From Luteolibacter arcticus (GTDB lineage Bacteria; Verrucomicrobiota; Verrucomicrobiia; Verrucomicrobiales; Akkermansiaceae), in assembly GCF_025950235.1 (NCBI RefSeq), contig NZ_JAPDDT010000006.1, positions 62,001 to 126,000 on the forward strand: 64,000 bases of DNA, read 5' to 3'. A program made the position numbers and the translations under genes. The notes under the pieces are model-generated. The model was not told the origin of the DNA. It did no database searches and was given only the letters and a program-made list of their open reading frames with translations. Shown here piece by piece: positions 7,946 through 17,219 of the stretch (position 1 is the stretch's first letter; the number at the start of each line of letters is the position of its first letter).

Positions 7946-9745
7946 TCAATGCCGCACGTACGCCAGCATGGTGGCGCATTTGTTGCCTGCGGATGGACCA
8001 TGCGGACGAATGGTGTAGGGCCCTACCTGCGCCGGGATAATGAAGGTTTCGGCGTAGTGGACGACAAACGGCGCGAATGCGTGGCCCGGGCTTTCAACGA
8101 TGGCCTCCTCTCCTTCGACGAGGTTGAGCACATGCACGCTGCCCTTGAGAATGCCGCCGGTGTCATGGGTGACCATCCCGGTGAACCAATGACGTCGTGT
8201 TTCGATGAACTCACGCTCATGCAGGCCAGTGCGCTCCTCAAGCCAGCCCTCGCCTTGAGCCACGACCTCGACGGCGTTGACGAGTTGCTTCCGCGTCCAC
8301 TCGGTGTCGCGGTCCCATTGGATGGCCTGCTGGCCGTGGCCGATGTGGCAGTGGCGCGGCTTGCCGTCCAAACCGAGGCGATTCCAATCCCACAATTTGA
8401 AAGTGAAGATGTAGGGGGTAGCGCTGATTTCCAGCACCATCGAGCCCGCGCCCGAGCAATGGACGGTGCCAGCGGGGATCAGGAAGTGGTCATGCTTTTT
8501 GGCCGGGAAGCGGTTTGAGTAGAGGTCCGCGTCAAAGGGCTGGTATCCGTCATCAAGTGGCCGTTGCGATTGCTCCAGATCCTCGATCATTCGCGCCGCA
8601 TCCACGCCCGGCTTGAGACCAAGGTACACACAGGCTCCATCCACCGCATCCAGCATGTAGTAGCTTTCGTCCTGCGTGTAGTGCATGCCGAAGTGTTGCT
8701 GGATGTATTCGGTGAGGGGATGGACTTGGAAGGAGAGATGCCCGCCGCCGATGGTATCGAGGAAGTCGAAGCGGATGGGGAATTCGGCGCCAAAACGGGC
8801 GTGCACCGGATCGCCTAACAGTTCGCGAGGATGTGAGTGGACGAGATTCAAGGAGGGGATCTCGAAGTTCGCGATCGCTTCGGGCCCTTCGCCGAAGGAG
8901 AGCAAGAGGCTGTTTTCCTCGGGGACGCAGTCGAAGCACCAGCCGTAGTTCGGCTTGGAGGGATCGAGGTCGAAGACTTCCTTCATCCATTGGCCGCCCC
9001 ACGGTGCCGGGTCGAAGAAGGGGACCACCCGGAAGGGTTGCCTTGCAGCTTCGGCCAAGCCGGCACGCACGGCGGCCCCATCCGCCAGCTTTGGCAAGCG
9101 GTCGTAGGTGTAATTCGTGTCCAGGACGAAGTCGGCCCGAGCGAGCAGCGAACGCTTGAACCGATCGCACACGCGCCAATCGATGAAATAAGCGCGCTTG
9201 TACTGCAGGCTCGCCTTGAAGCCATGGTTGCTGACCCCGAGATTCGGGACCTCACTGCGGCGTTGGCGGAGCTGACCTTCCCAGCGGGCCAGGTCGGCAT
9301 AGACCAGAATGTCGCCCGGGTGGACGAGGGCAGCACCGATCCCAACGATCAGAATCAATCCTTCCTTTTGGGCCGCTACTCCGGCCTTCAGATGCTCCAG
9401 TTTGGCATCGTCGAAAAAGGCCGGCAAGGTGAGGCCGGACAGGAAACCGAAGACCGGGTCATCGCCTCCCAGGAATGGTTCCACCATCGCGTCGACCTGC
9501 GCTTCTGATTTGAAGGCGACTTCGGAATCAATCGCGAGAGCGGGCCTCAAGAGCGCGGTGAGTGCCTCCCCTACTTCAGCCGCCAGGACCCCGGTGTAAC
9601 ATTCGACCGTCAGCACCGTCCTGGCACCCCGGTTGGCCAAGGCAAGGCGCAGTTTGCCGGCAATGGCTTCCCAGCCCGCCACGCAGGCGTCGGGGGAAAC
9701 GGGTATCCGGATGGAGGGGCACTTGTCGTAGTTCGGGGTGCGCAT
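7946..9745 (-). CDS. Class I mannose-6-phosphate isomerase-like protein with extra N-terminal domain
   Basis: 599 residues, against ~300-430 for ordinary class I enzymes. Residues ~300-599 show the cupin isomerase signature: the zinc-site region LSFQVHPLTEYIQQHFG near 335, the FLIPAGTVHCSG strand, and conserved tryptophans in LWDWNRLGLDG. The first ~230 residues do not match the isomerase and include TVLTVECYTG and ARADFVLDTNY, which I cannot assign. Family knowledge: these zinc enzymes interconvert mannose-6-phosphate and fructose-6-phosphate in the cytoplasm. It lies 27 bp after the ROK kinase gene in the same orientation, so the pair could phosphorylate a hexose and feed it to glycolysis. 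The substrate is not proven. Confidence 0.8.
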   Translation of the reverse strand: MRTPNYDKCPSIRIPVSPDACVAGWEAIAGKLRLALANRGARTVLTVECYTGVLAAEVGEALTALLRPALAIDSEVAFKSEAQVDAMVEPFLGGDDPVFGFLSGLTLPAFFDDAKLEHLKAGVAAQKEGLILIVGIGAALVHPGDILVYADLARWEGQLRQRRSEVPNLGVSNHGFKASLQYKRAYFIDWRVCDRFKRSLLARADFVLDTNYTYDRLPKLADGAAVRAGLAEAARQPFRVVPFFDPAPWGGQWMKEVFDLDPSKPNYGWCFDCVPEENSLLLSFGEGPEAIANFEIPSLNLVHSHPRELLGDPVHARFGAEFPIRFDFLDTIGGGHLSFQVHPLTEYIQQHFGMHYTQDESYYMLDAVDGACVYLGLKPGVDAARMIEDLEQSQRPLDDGYQPFDADLYSNRFPAKKHDHFLIPAGTVHCSGAGSMVLEISATPYIFTFKLWDWNRLGLDGKPRHCHIGHGQQAIQWDRDTEWTRKQLVNAVEVVAQGEGWLEERTGLHEREFIETRRHWFTGMVTHDTGGILKGSVHVLNLVEGEEAIVESPGHAFAPFVVHYAETFIIPAQVGPYTIRPHGPSAGNKCATMLAYVRH

Positions 9746-9772
9746 GGATGGAAAGAAGATGGAGGGGAACTT

Positions 9773-10750
9773 TTACGGCAGGGTGGCGGCAGGCGTGGTA
9801 TTCCTGCCCAGCCACTCGCAGCCTAACAGGGCGGCGTCGTCGCCGAGGCCGGCACGTTCCACAGCGACCTTACCCCAAGGCGTCAGGGCATGTTGGTGGA
9901 TGTATTCACGTATGGCACCGATGACTTCATCACTGGCGGAAATGCCACCACCAATGAGGACGCGCTCGGGATCGTAAGCCAGCACGAGGTTGGCCGCGAA
10001 GGCTCCCCAGACGCCCAGGCTTTGGTCGCGCAATTGCCGGCAAACGCGGTCGCCAAGGGCGGCAAGGCGGAAGACCGCCATGTAGTCGATCGTGGCTTCC
10101 CGGGCCAGCAGGCTTTGCTCGAAGCCAGTCATGCTCTTCGCGTGGAGCGGCAGGGAAGCGGTGGAGGCTTCGTTTTCGGCGCAGCCGATGTTGCCGCAGA
10201 CGCGGCAGATTGCGCCGGCGTGGTTGAGGGTGCTATGTCCGCCCAGGATGGCCGCTTGCCCGTGCTTGCCCCGCAGAGGGTGGCCGTTGATCAGCGCCGC
10301 GCTGCCAAGGCCGGTGCCAAGGGTGATCATCACCAGGTTGTCGCAATTACGGCCCGCGCCGTACTGCCACTCGCCGATGAGCGCCGCACGCGCATCATTC
10401 TCAATCGTCAGGGGGAGGCCGAAGAGATCCTTCGCCCACCTTTTGAAATCGATTTCCATCGCGTCGACGTACTTCCCGAAATGAGTCAGGATCCGCCCCG
10501 TCACCGGGTTCATGATGCTCGGAAATGAGATGCCGATCCCGGCGCAATCCCGCGGGGCAACTCCGGCCTCCCGGCACAACTCGCGCCACACTCCGGCGAT
10601 GACCGGCAGCCGCTCCGCCAGTGGTCGATCCGACTGCGCGGGAATGGATTTTCCCGCGAGCACGGTGCCGTTTTGAACGACGCCGAGTTTGATGATCGTG
10701 CCGCCGGTATCGGCAGCGAGAATCGGATCGAGAGCGATCTTTGGGAACAT
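9773..10750 (-). CDS. ROK-family sugar kinase
   Basis: 325 residues from ATG at 10750; the frame stays open further upstream, but that extension would cover the family A operators and has no family homology. The ATP phosphate loop LAADTGGTIIKLGVV is at ~12-26, the catalytic aspartate in TIENDARAALIGE at ~115, the glycine loop TLGTGLGSA follows, and the zinc motif CRVCGNIGCAE (C-x-C-G-x2-G-C) is intact. ROK kinases phosphorylate glucose, fructose, mannose or N-acetylated hexoses in the cytoplasm; pairing with an isomerase of the mannose-6-phosphate type favours fructose or mannose. It is divergent from the Verru_Chthon A gene across a 416-bp regulatory region. Confidence 0.88.
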   Translation of the reverse strand: MFPKIALDPILAADTGGTIIKLGVVQNGTVLAGKSIPAQSDRPLAERLPVIAGVWRELCREAGVAPRDCAGIGISFPSIMNPVTGRILTHFGKYVDAMEIDFKRWAKDLFGLPLTIENDARAALIGEWQYGAGRNCDNLVMITLGTGLGSAALINGHPLRGKHGQAAILGGHSTLNHAGAICRVCGNIGCAENEASTASLPLHAKSMTGFEQSLLAREATIDYMAVFRLAALGDRVCRQLRDQSLGVWGAFAANLVLAYDPERVLIGGGISASDEVIGAIREYIHQHALTPWGKVAVERAGLGDDAALLGCEWLGRNTTPAATLP

Positions 10751-10930
10751 GACTCGCAGGTTTGGCGCGGCGTGGAGTGATCGGGGAGAGTGACGCCGAC
10801 GGCGGCCCTTTCTCAGAGATCGCAGGGGGATGTAAATCTTCCGTTCATGCGGTAGCGCGCAGGACGGCTGTCGAAACGCGGTCGAGCTGGAGCCGATCTC
10901 TGATGCATGGCCGATCAGGGGCGAAATCTC

Positions 10931-10956
10931 TCTGCACGATTTGTCACCTTGCTGCA
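10931..10956 (-). promoter_or_regulatory. Family A operator, site C
   Basis: On the minus strand TGCAGCAAGG starts at 10956 and ATCGTGCA ends at 10933; the TGCA half-sites are 20 bp apart around a GGTGACAAATCG core. It lies in the 416-bp divergent region between the ROK kinase and the Verru_Chthon A gene, exactly 100 bp from site D in the same orientation. Confidence 0.7.
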
Positions 10957-11030
10957 CAACTTGGCAGGTCTTCGGCGGAGGGCGGGGAGCCCCGGCGCCG
11001 CATTGTCGTCCGTTCGGTGAATCCGGCATC

Positions 11031-11056
11031 TTTGCACGAATTGTCACTACGTTGCA
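11031..11056 (-). promoter_or_regulatory. Family A operator, site D
   Basis: On the minus strand TGCAACGTAG starts at 11056 and TTCGTGCAAA ends at 11031, with TGCA half-sites 20 bp apart. Its gene-proximal edge is 111 bp upstream of the ATG at 11167, almost the same spacing as sites A (114) and B (113) to their genes. Apart from sites C and D, I see nothing in the gap 10751-11166. Confidence 0.7.
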
Positions 11057-11166
11057 CGCACATGCAGTTTGGTTTCCCCACCGGACCGCGTTCAGTGGAT
11101 GCATCACGCAGAGACCTCAGAGCCCGGATCGTGAATGCCGGGCACGATGAACGTCATTTGAATGTC

Positions 11167-14100
11167 ATGAGAATCAACCTGCCGATCCCGAACGCACGCC
11201 GGAAGATCATCGCGAAGGGAAGCTGGGGCACGCGGCTGTCGAGGAAGCTCACGTCCGGGAAGCCGCGAGGTTTCGCCTTGGTGGTCTCGCTTTCGTTGAT
11301 GGCGTTGCTGCTCGTTCTAACGGTGGGGCTGCTCAGTTTGTCCACGCTGTCGCTGCGCACTTCGGGTCGCGAATCGGATGCCCGGACGGCGAGGGCGAAT
11401 GCACGCCTGGCACTGATGCTGGCGATCGGCGACTTGCAAAAGGAACTCGGCCCGGACCGCCGGATCACGGCACCCTCTGGCATTCTTTCATCGGGCGATG
11501 ACGATGCGCCAGCGCTCGCTCATCCCCAACTGACCGGCGTCTGGGATTCGCGTGAGGAAGCGCTCGGCAAGGCCCCCGACTACGACCGGGAGAAGCCGTT
11601 CCGCCGGTGGCTGGTCTCGTCGGATGATGCCGATCCACTAGGCCGCACCGACTTCGCCGACAAGGGCAGCTTCAAGCAGCCAGTGAAGCTCGTAAGCGGT
11701 CACGGGGATAGGGAGCCGGTGCACGCCGGTGGCATCGACGTGACAGCGGAGAAAGGGAGGTCCGGGAGGCTGGCATGGTGGGTGGGTGATGAAAACTGCA
11801 AGGGCTTCATCAACCCGGTATCCGAAATCGAACGGAAGGAATCCCCCCCCACGGCGGACGTGCTGGCCGCAGCGGGAACACCAGGTGCGTATGGTGTCCA
11901 GGCGGTGGAAAGTGAATTCCCGTCCAACAAACCGGAAGCCGCCAAGGTCATTACCTCAGGCCAGGGCGATCTGGCGATGGCTTCCCCGAACGCGAGCGAG
12001 AAACATTTCCACGACCTGTCGCCTTATCCGCGGAGCGTGCTCGCCAACGTCGCTAAGGGAGCACTGCGAGAGGACCTCAGCCTCTTCCTGGAGCAGTCGA
12101 GCTTTGATCGGGCTCCGGCTTGGCCGTCCACGACGCTCAATGCTCCGCTCGGACCCAACCGCAAGATCGCGCTGAGCGATGTCAATGAGTACGACGTCTT
12201 GTCGTGGAAGAGCCTCGCCCACTACAGCCGCCTGCGGAACCGGGTAACTCTGAGCAACGGCCGGCCAACGCTGACCACCTTCAACGGCAGCTCTGACGTG
12301 CAACCAGACGAACAGGTCAACCAGCGCTGGAACAGCGGGACGCTGCGTCCGGCTCCGGTGATGGTCCGGTGCCTCCTTTTCATCAGCTACGGCACCAAGC
12401 CCGATCCGGCGGATGCCCAAAAGCTGGTGGTGCGATTCTACGCCTATCCGGTGATGACCCTGTGGAACCCGTATAACGTGGATCTGCTGGTGCCCGAGTA
12501 TAACATGCTGTGGACGGCGATGCCGATGGAGCACGAGATCGTGGTCAATGGCCAGGTCCGCGGGGTCTTCGACTGGCGGAACGGGGGAAAGGGCAGTGCC
12601 GTGCGCCCCATCCTCGACAAGCCTCTGCGGCTGCGCGCTGGCGAGGCGAAGATGCTAACGCCCACGCGGTGGAACTGGTTTCAAGCCGTCTCGATGCACC
12701 ATGCCCACTACATGGATGCGGTGCCATTTCGTTATTCACCCGCCTTTGCCGGTGGTGAATGGGGTAATGGCAATGGTGCCGGCGGTTCGGACGCACTGAT
12801 CCAAGTCAGCGGCGTGGCTTCCGATCGCGTTGAAGTGAGAACCGCGGTCAAGCTGTTTGAAAACGGTGGTACCGCCTTCGCCGCTGGCCAAGGATACCAA
12901 TCCACCTTCGATATCCGTGGCAATCACTGCCTGGAGAGTGATGGCGCGTGGCCCACCTACCTTTGGTCATCGAAAGTGGCGTGGCGCTATCAGCAGGGCA
13001 GCCCGTCCCCGAACAAGCTGTCGAACGACCGGGCGCAGACGACCTTCGCCAGTTTGAACGGCGCTCCGCGTCCGTTCATGGTGATGGACGCCCAGCTCAA
13101 GGCCCTCGACGAAGCCGACCTGCCGAACAAAACGTGGGCCGATTGCATCCCGGGCCACTCCTTCCAGGGTGCGACTAATTCCAAGGGCAAGACCCCCTTC
13201 TCCGCCAGTGCCTACAAGCTGAGCCTGGAGTCGATCAACTCGTATCAGGAGGCGTCGAGCTATCTTCAGGTCGCGCCCGACGATGCTACCCACACCTATT
13301 TTGGCGGCAGTCATTTTCCGCAAGGCGGCCAATCCCTGATTACCGACATCGAGATCCCGATGGTACCCCTGACCTCGCTGGCCCAGTTGCAGCATTTGCC
13401 GCAGGCCTCGATCGACAACCTCTATTCAAGCGGGTTCTTCATGCAGAATCACGCGATCGGGAATTCCTTTGCATCTCCCGGTGTGCCGTCCAATGCCGTG
13501 AAGTCGAACCGCGGCTGGCCGTTCTGGGTGGACATGTACATGAACAATAGCGGCGGCACCATCCGCGGCGAAAAGTTCCCAAAGGAGGCCTTCCTGGAGC
13601 GGTCGAACATCGACCGCAGCTATGCGGCGAACCATCTGCTGTGGGACGACTATTTCTTCAGTTCGATGGCTCCGAAGGATGGCCTGTTGCGTGCCGCCGG
13701 GGACAAAGCTGGCATCGAAGCGACGGTCCGTGAATTCTACGAGGAAGGCAAGCCGCTGCCCAATGAACGCTATCGTCCCTACCTCACGCGGCCCGCTGAA
13801 AGTGTGATCGCCGAGTTGGTGGCCCGTGACCGGCCGACGACGAACGGTTACAAGAAAGCAGCCTCCTCGCTGATGGTGGAGGGCGGCTTCAACATCAACT
13901 CTGTCTCGGTCGCGGCGTGGAAGACTTTGCTCGCCTCCGCCCACCGCAAGCGGATGGGCATCATGGAAAGCATGGCCGGCAAGCCGGAGGTGGGCCCGGC
14001 GGGCAACTTCGTGGTCAGCCGCTTCAGCATGCCGAATGGTGGCTCCGCCGATGCGGCCAGCGGGAAGGCCGGCGACGACTTGCGGTGGACTGGCTATCGC

Positions 14101-14661
14101 GAACTCAAGGAAGAGCAGATCGACGCGCTGGCGCAGGCGATCGTCCGCCAGGTCAAGGCACGCGGCCCGTTCCGTTCACTGGGGGAATTCATCAATCGCC
14201 GGCTGGGGCCGGAGAGCGACGAGCGAACCCTTTATGGCGCCTTGCAAGGCGCTCTCGAAGACCCCGCGGTAAACATCAACGAGGACTTCCGCTCGGCAAG
14301 GATCACCGCCGCCGACCTGGCGGATACCGACTACGCGAACCGCAGCGCGGCGATGGGATCGCGCTATCAGGGGGCTCCCGCCTATGTCTGCCAGGCGGAC
14401 CTGTTAGGACCGATCGCGCCCGTGCTCAATGCGCGTTCCGATACCTTCCTGGTGCGCGGCTACGGCGAAGCCACTGCTGGCGACGGGACGGTGACTGCCC
14501 GTGCCTGGTGTGAGGCGGTGGTGCAACGGGTGCCGGACTATCTTGATGCAACCGATTTGCCCGAAGTCGCCGCCGCTTCGCTTCGCTCGGAGGTGAACCG
14601 TAGCTTTGGCCGCCGCTTCAACATCACTTCGTTCCGTTGGCTGCCTGCGGAGGAACTGTGA
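11167..14661 (+). CDS. Verru_Chthon cassette protein A-like giant prepilin-type protein
   Basis: 1164 residues from ATG at 11167; a longer open frame exists but would translate the operators. Residues ~33-57 form a type IV prepilin-like signal (RGFALVVSLSLMALLLVLTVGLLSL) followed by the characteristic ARANARLALMLAIGDLQKELGPD. The rest is a large mixed domain with AWWVGDEN, TLWNPYNVDL, FRSLGEFINRR and the C-terminal FLVRGYGEA...CEAVVQRVPDY. These features match the Verru_Chthon cassette A family, whose function is unknown; partners B, C and D of the cassette are not visible nearby. Strongly similar in the same order to the partial gene at 60826. Two family A operators lie upstream and a small secreted protein follows 19 bp downstream. 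The prepilin-like start suggests export through a type II/IV pilus-type machine (inference). Confidence 0.85.
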   Translation: MRINLPIPNARRKIIAKGSWGTRLSRKLTSGKPRGFALVVSLSLMALLLVLTVGLLSLSTLSLRTSGRESDARTARANARLALMLAIGDLQKELGPDRRITAPSGILSSGDDDAPALAHPQLTGVWDSREEALGKAPDYDREKPFRRWLVSSDDADPLGRTDFADKGSFKQPVKLVSGHGDREPVHAGGIDVTAEKGRSGRLAWWVGDENCKGFINPVSEIERKESPPTADVLAAAGTPGAYGVQAVESEFPSNKPEAAKVITSGQGDLAMASPNASEKHFHDLSPYPRSVLANVAKGALREDLSLFLEQSSFDRAPAWPSTTLNAPLGPNRKIALSDVNEYDVLSWKSLAHYSRLRNRVTLSNGRPTLTTFNGSSDVQPDEQVNQRWNSGTLRPAPVMVRCLLFISYGTKPDPADAQKLVVRFYAYPVMTLWNPYNVDLLVPEYNMLWTAMPMEHEIVVNGQVRGVFDWRNGGKGSAVRPILDKPLRLRAGEAKMLTPTRWNWFQAVSMHHAHYMDAVPFRYSPAFAGGEWGNGNGAGGSDALIQVSGVASDRVEVRTAVKLFENGGTAFAAGQGYQSTFDIRGNHCLESDGAWPTYLWSSKVAWRYQQGSPSPNKLSNDRAQTTFASLNGAPRPFMVMDAQLKALDEADLPNKTWADCIPGHSFQGATNSKGKTPFSASAYKLSLESINSYQEASSYLQVAPDDATHTYFGGSHFPQGGQSLITDIEIPMVPLTSLAQLQHLPQASIDNLYSSGFFMQNHAIGNSFASPGVPSNAVKSNRGWPFWVDMYMNNSGGTIRGEKFPKEAFLERSNIDRSYAANHLLWDDYFFSSMAPKDGLLRAAGDKAGIEATVREFYEEGKPLPNERYRPYLTRPAESVIAELVARDRPTTNGYKKAASSLMVEGGFNINSVSVAAWKTLLASAHRKRMGIMESMAGKPEVGPAGNFVVSRFSMPNGGSADAASGKAGDDLRWTGYRELKEEQIDALAQAIVRQVKARGPFRSLGEFINRRLGPESDERTLYGALQGALEDPAVNINEDFRSARITAADLADTDYANRSAAMGSRYQGAPAYVCQADLLGPIAPVLNARSDTFLVRGYGEATAGDGTVTARAWCEAVVQRVPDYLDATDLPEVAAASLRSEVNRSFGRRFNITSFRWLPAEEL

Positions 14662-14680
14662 TCCCCATTGATCTGATCGG

Positions 14681-15373
14681 ATGAACTCCCACTTGCGAAT
14701 TCAGCGGCGTGTCTGGCGCCTCCTTGCCCGCTCGATGCCATGGCTGGCCATGGCGTGCCTACGGGCGGAACCCTCGGTGGTGTCGTTCCGTTCGGTGTGC
14801 TTCGATCCGACGGCGAGTGCACCGCCAGTCTTCCATGTCGATTCGGGCACGGGACGTGAAAGGATTCCCACCTCGAAGAATGACATTGGAGGTCCGCACA
14901 AGGCCTCGCTGCGCGACGAGGCCTTTGTCGATTTCTTCAAGACGGACTCCGACGAAACGCCTGCCTTTTCCATCAAGGTGCCTGCGGAAGGACGCGAGCG
15001 GCTGCTCTTCATGATCGTCTCCGCAGGTAAAGGTTATCAGGGAAGTGCAGTGTCGTTGCCCGCAACGGGCTTCGATGGCGGCGCGACGCTGGTCTTCAAC
15101 CTTTGCCCGGTTGAGGCGGCCGTTCGCCAGGGAAATGCGAAGCCGGAGAGCTTCTCTCCCGGTAGCCACCGTCTGTTGCCCATCTCAGTGCCGCAGCAGG
15201 ACGATATGATCGCCACACAGATTCTCACCCGGAAGACTGGTGGAAGCTGGGAAGCGGTACAGAGCACCCGCTGGGCCGTGGACCGGCGCTTCCGATCCTA
15301 TCTTTTTCTCTACCCCTCGCCCAAGAACGGCCGGGTTACCCTGCTGGGCATTCCCGAACGCCTGGTCGACTGA
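14681..15373 (+). CDS. Small secreted protein of unknown function
   Basis: 230 residues with a signal peptide (residues 1-29, hydrophobic SMPWLAMACLRA). The mature part has no motif I recognise; it contains SFRSVCFDPTASAPPVFHVD, an ETPAFSIKVPAEGRERLLFMIVSAG strand region and RSYLFLYPSPKNGRVTLLGIPERL. It begins 19 bp after the Verru_Chthon A gene, so it is almost certainly co-transcribed with it and may be an accessory or chaperone of that protein (inference). No hydrophobic C-terminus or lipobox. Confidence 0.75.
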   Translation: MNSHLRIQRRVWRLLARSMPWLAMACLRAEPSVVSFRSVCFDPTASAPPVFHVDSGTGRERIPTSKNDIGGPHKASLRDEAFVDFFKTDSDETPAFSIKVPAEGRERLLFMIVSAGKGYQGSAVSLPATGFDGGATLVFNLCPVEAAVRQGNAKPESFSPGSHRLLPISVPQQDDMIATQILTRKTGGSWEAVQSTRWAVDRRFRSYLFLYPSPKNGRVTLLGIPERLVD

Positions 15374-15457
15374 ACCGGAAGTGGCTTCCCCACCTCTGCC
15401 ATTCGAGTGCCATGATGAGTTGCTCCAACAATCCGGGGCATTTCCAGCCGGGGAGGG

Positions 15458-16123
15458 ATGACATCAAGCCGGCGAACTTCCGCAGCGTGGGAACTGCCGA
15501 GAGGCATGCGCCCGCCCCCGGAGGCGGATCGCCGGACCGGAGGAAGAGCATGGCGGAAACCGGGAGGTGGAGCACTCTCCGTTTCCTTGCTGGTGCATGC
15601 GATCTTCATCGTGTTGGCGATCTTCTTCTTCATCCCCTGAGTCGAGCCGCTACCGGAGAGGATCGATTTCATCCCCGGCGGGGGAGGCGGCGGAAGCAGT
15701 GGCTCTGAGGTAACCCACAAGATCCAGCAAGCGGCGCGGCAGCGAATTACTCCCACCACCGTCTCGAAGCGCATCGCATCCACCAGCCTGTCGGCTGAAT
15801 TTTCCCTGTCCGATTCTGCAAGCGAACTCCCCGACGTCACCATGCCGATGGAGATGGGGTCGGCTTCTGCGGGCAAGGGCGGGGGAGCCGGGGGTGAAAG
15901 CGGCACGGGGATAGGAAGCGGCACGGGGATAGGGACGGGTCCGGGCGGTGGCCCCGGCGTCGGCCGTGGTTTCATCGATCCCAATCCCTTTGGGCTCAAG
16001 GGCGGCCCGGGACTGGTGGGCACGTTCCATGATTTCAAGCGCGATCAGACAGCCTGCTGCGGTTGGCGCTATCGGTTCATGAAGAAAACGGATGGGCCTC
16101 CCCTTCCATACACTTCCTTGTGA
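15458..16123 (+). pseudogene. Decayed copy of the membrane-anchored Gly-rich protein at 30147
   Basis: The frame reads GALSVSLLVHAIFIVLAIFFFIP, then TGA, then VEPLPERIDFIPGGGGGGSSGS and a run to PGLVGTFHDFKRDQ. This aligns with GAFTISMLVHAIFILLAIFFFIRWVEPPPEKIDF and its continuation in the intact gene at 30147-31520, so the TGA replaces a tryptophan codon. After FHDFKRDQ the similarity stops and the frame ends within ~25 residues, losing the ~275-residue C-terminal domain. A nonsense mutation and 3' truncation both point to a dead gene. Frame similarity before residue ~35 is weak, so the original start is uncertain. Confidence 0.8.
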
Positions 16124-16205
16124 TTTGCCGCATCGACTGGGGAGTTCAGCGACCGGTCACTGGCATTCACGCGATAGGTCGCGACTTGGGATCCGAGGTG
16201 GTTCC

Positions 16206-17063
16206 TCATTCATGATTCTTATATTCGCGGCGGAATTTTGCGGGAGACTTGCCGACCATACGCGAGAAGACGCGGGTCAGATAAAAGCGATCCGCGAATC
16301 CGACCGCAAAGGCGATCTCATCGATCGTCAGGGGAGTGGCCGCCAAGAGCCGTGCTGCTTCACGAATTCGCATTTGCATGACGAAGTGGGCGGGCGTGCA
16401 GTGATACTCCTTGCGGAAATGAGCGGCCAGGGAGCGCGGGGTAAGTCCGGCCAGTTTCGCCAGGGCGGGGATATCGAGCGGTTCCTGCAAATGGTTTTGG
16501 ACGTGGCCCACCACGGTTTCCAGAACCGCGGACCGCAGCGATTCCTGCAGATAGGGCCGCATCCGCAGGACCGACTGGTAAAGCAAGGCCATGCTCTCGT
16601 GGTAGATGGCAAAGCGATCTCCTTCACCCACTCCCGTGAAGAGCCCACAGATCCGGTCGACCCGGTCTATCAATTCAGGATCGGCCGGCAGGACAATGGG
16701 TTCCGATTTTTGAGGTAAGACCCCGATGGTGAAGGTGAGCCAGAAATGCCGGACCGCCTCGGTGCCGTGTGAATGGAAAATCTGGCGATCGGGGATGATC
16801 ACCACATGCTCGGGGCCGAGAGTGATTTCGCAGTCCGCGAAAATCACCTTATGGCCGGGGGTCGCATTGTAGTAGAAGCGCCAGAAGGGGCTGATGGTAT
16901 TTGGGAAGTGCCACCAGTCGTTTTTTGTGAGGTAGCCGGTCTCATGAAGCACGATCTGGGTTTCCCGCACCGGGCCCGAGAGGGGCGAAAACTCCATGCC
17001 GACCCCCGACTGCGGCTGCTGATAGCAGCCACGGTTGAGCACTCTGAGATCAGAGTCTTGCAT
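16206..17063 (-). CDS. AraC-family regulator with cupin sensor, divergent from the fucose operon
   Basis: 285 residues. Residues ~25-130 form the AraC-type beta-barrel sensor (DWWHFPNTISPFWRFYYN, GPEHVVIIPDRQIFHSHG). Residues ~185-283 hold two helix-turn-helix motifs, LDIPALAKLAGLTPRSLAAHFRKEYHCTPAHFV and ...IDEIAFAVGFADRFYLTRVFSRMVGKSPAKFRREY; the C-terminal signature is complete. It sits 157 bp from, and divergent to, the symporter that heads the L-fucose operon, so it probably controls that operon in response to a fucose-derived ligand (inference from position). Confidence 0.9.
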   Translation of the reverse strand: MQDSDLRVLNRGCYQQPQSGVGMEFSPLSGPVRETQIVLHETGYLTKNDWWHFPNTISPFWRFYYNATPGHKVIFADCEITLGPEHVVIIPDRQIFHSHGTEAVRHFWLTFTIGVLPQKSEPIVLPADPELIDRVDRICGLFTGVGEGDRFAIYHESMALLYQSVLRMRPYLQESLRSAVLETVVGHVQNHLQEPLDIPALAKLAGLTPRSLAAHFRKEYHCTPAHFVMQMRIREAARLLAATPLTIDEIAFAVGFADRFYLTRVFSRMVGKSPAKFRREYKNHE

Positions 17064-17219
17064 TCCTCAAAAAAGCGTTAAGCAGGGAGCGAGGTCAATG
17101 CGGGGTTTTTCCGAAAAGTCCATAAATGAGGTGCCAAAATGCATGGAATTCCGCGCCTTCCCCCAGCCATGGTCAGTCCCGCCGGTGCGCGCCACTGACC
17201 CCCATTTTCAGATCTCTCC
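17064..17219 (+). promoter_or_regulatory. Divergent regulatory region of the fucose operon
   Basis: Between the AraC gene and the symporter. GGTTTTTCC at 17104-17112 followed by GTCCAT at 17118-17123 resembles half of the family B operator, but the spacer is 5 instead of 7 bp and the other half-site (GTCAAT, 17094) is 24 rather than 21 bp away. I regard it as a related, possibly distinct operator, 97 bp before the symporter start. No clear sigma-70 promoter was seen. Confidence 0.35.

Noticed and set aside
10762-11166. N-terminal extension of the Verru_Chthon A protein
   Set aside because: No homology, low-complexity Arg/Ser composition, and it would translate through two operators; the prepilin-like signal lies just after the ATG at 11167.
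15650-15660. TGA as a selenocysteine or readthrough codon
   Set aside because: The intact paralogue has Trp there and the gene is also truncated at its 3' end, so ordinary decay is simpler; no SECIS-like element evident.
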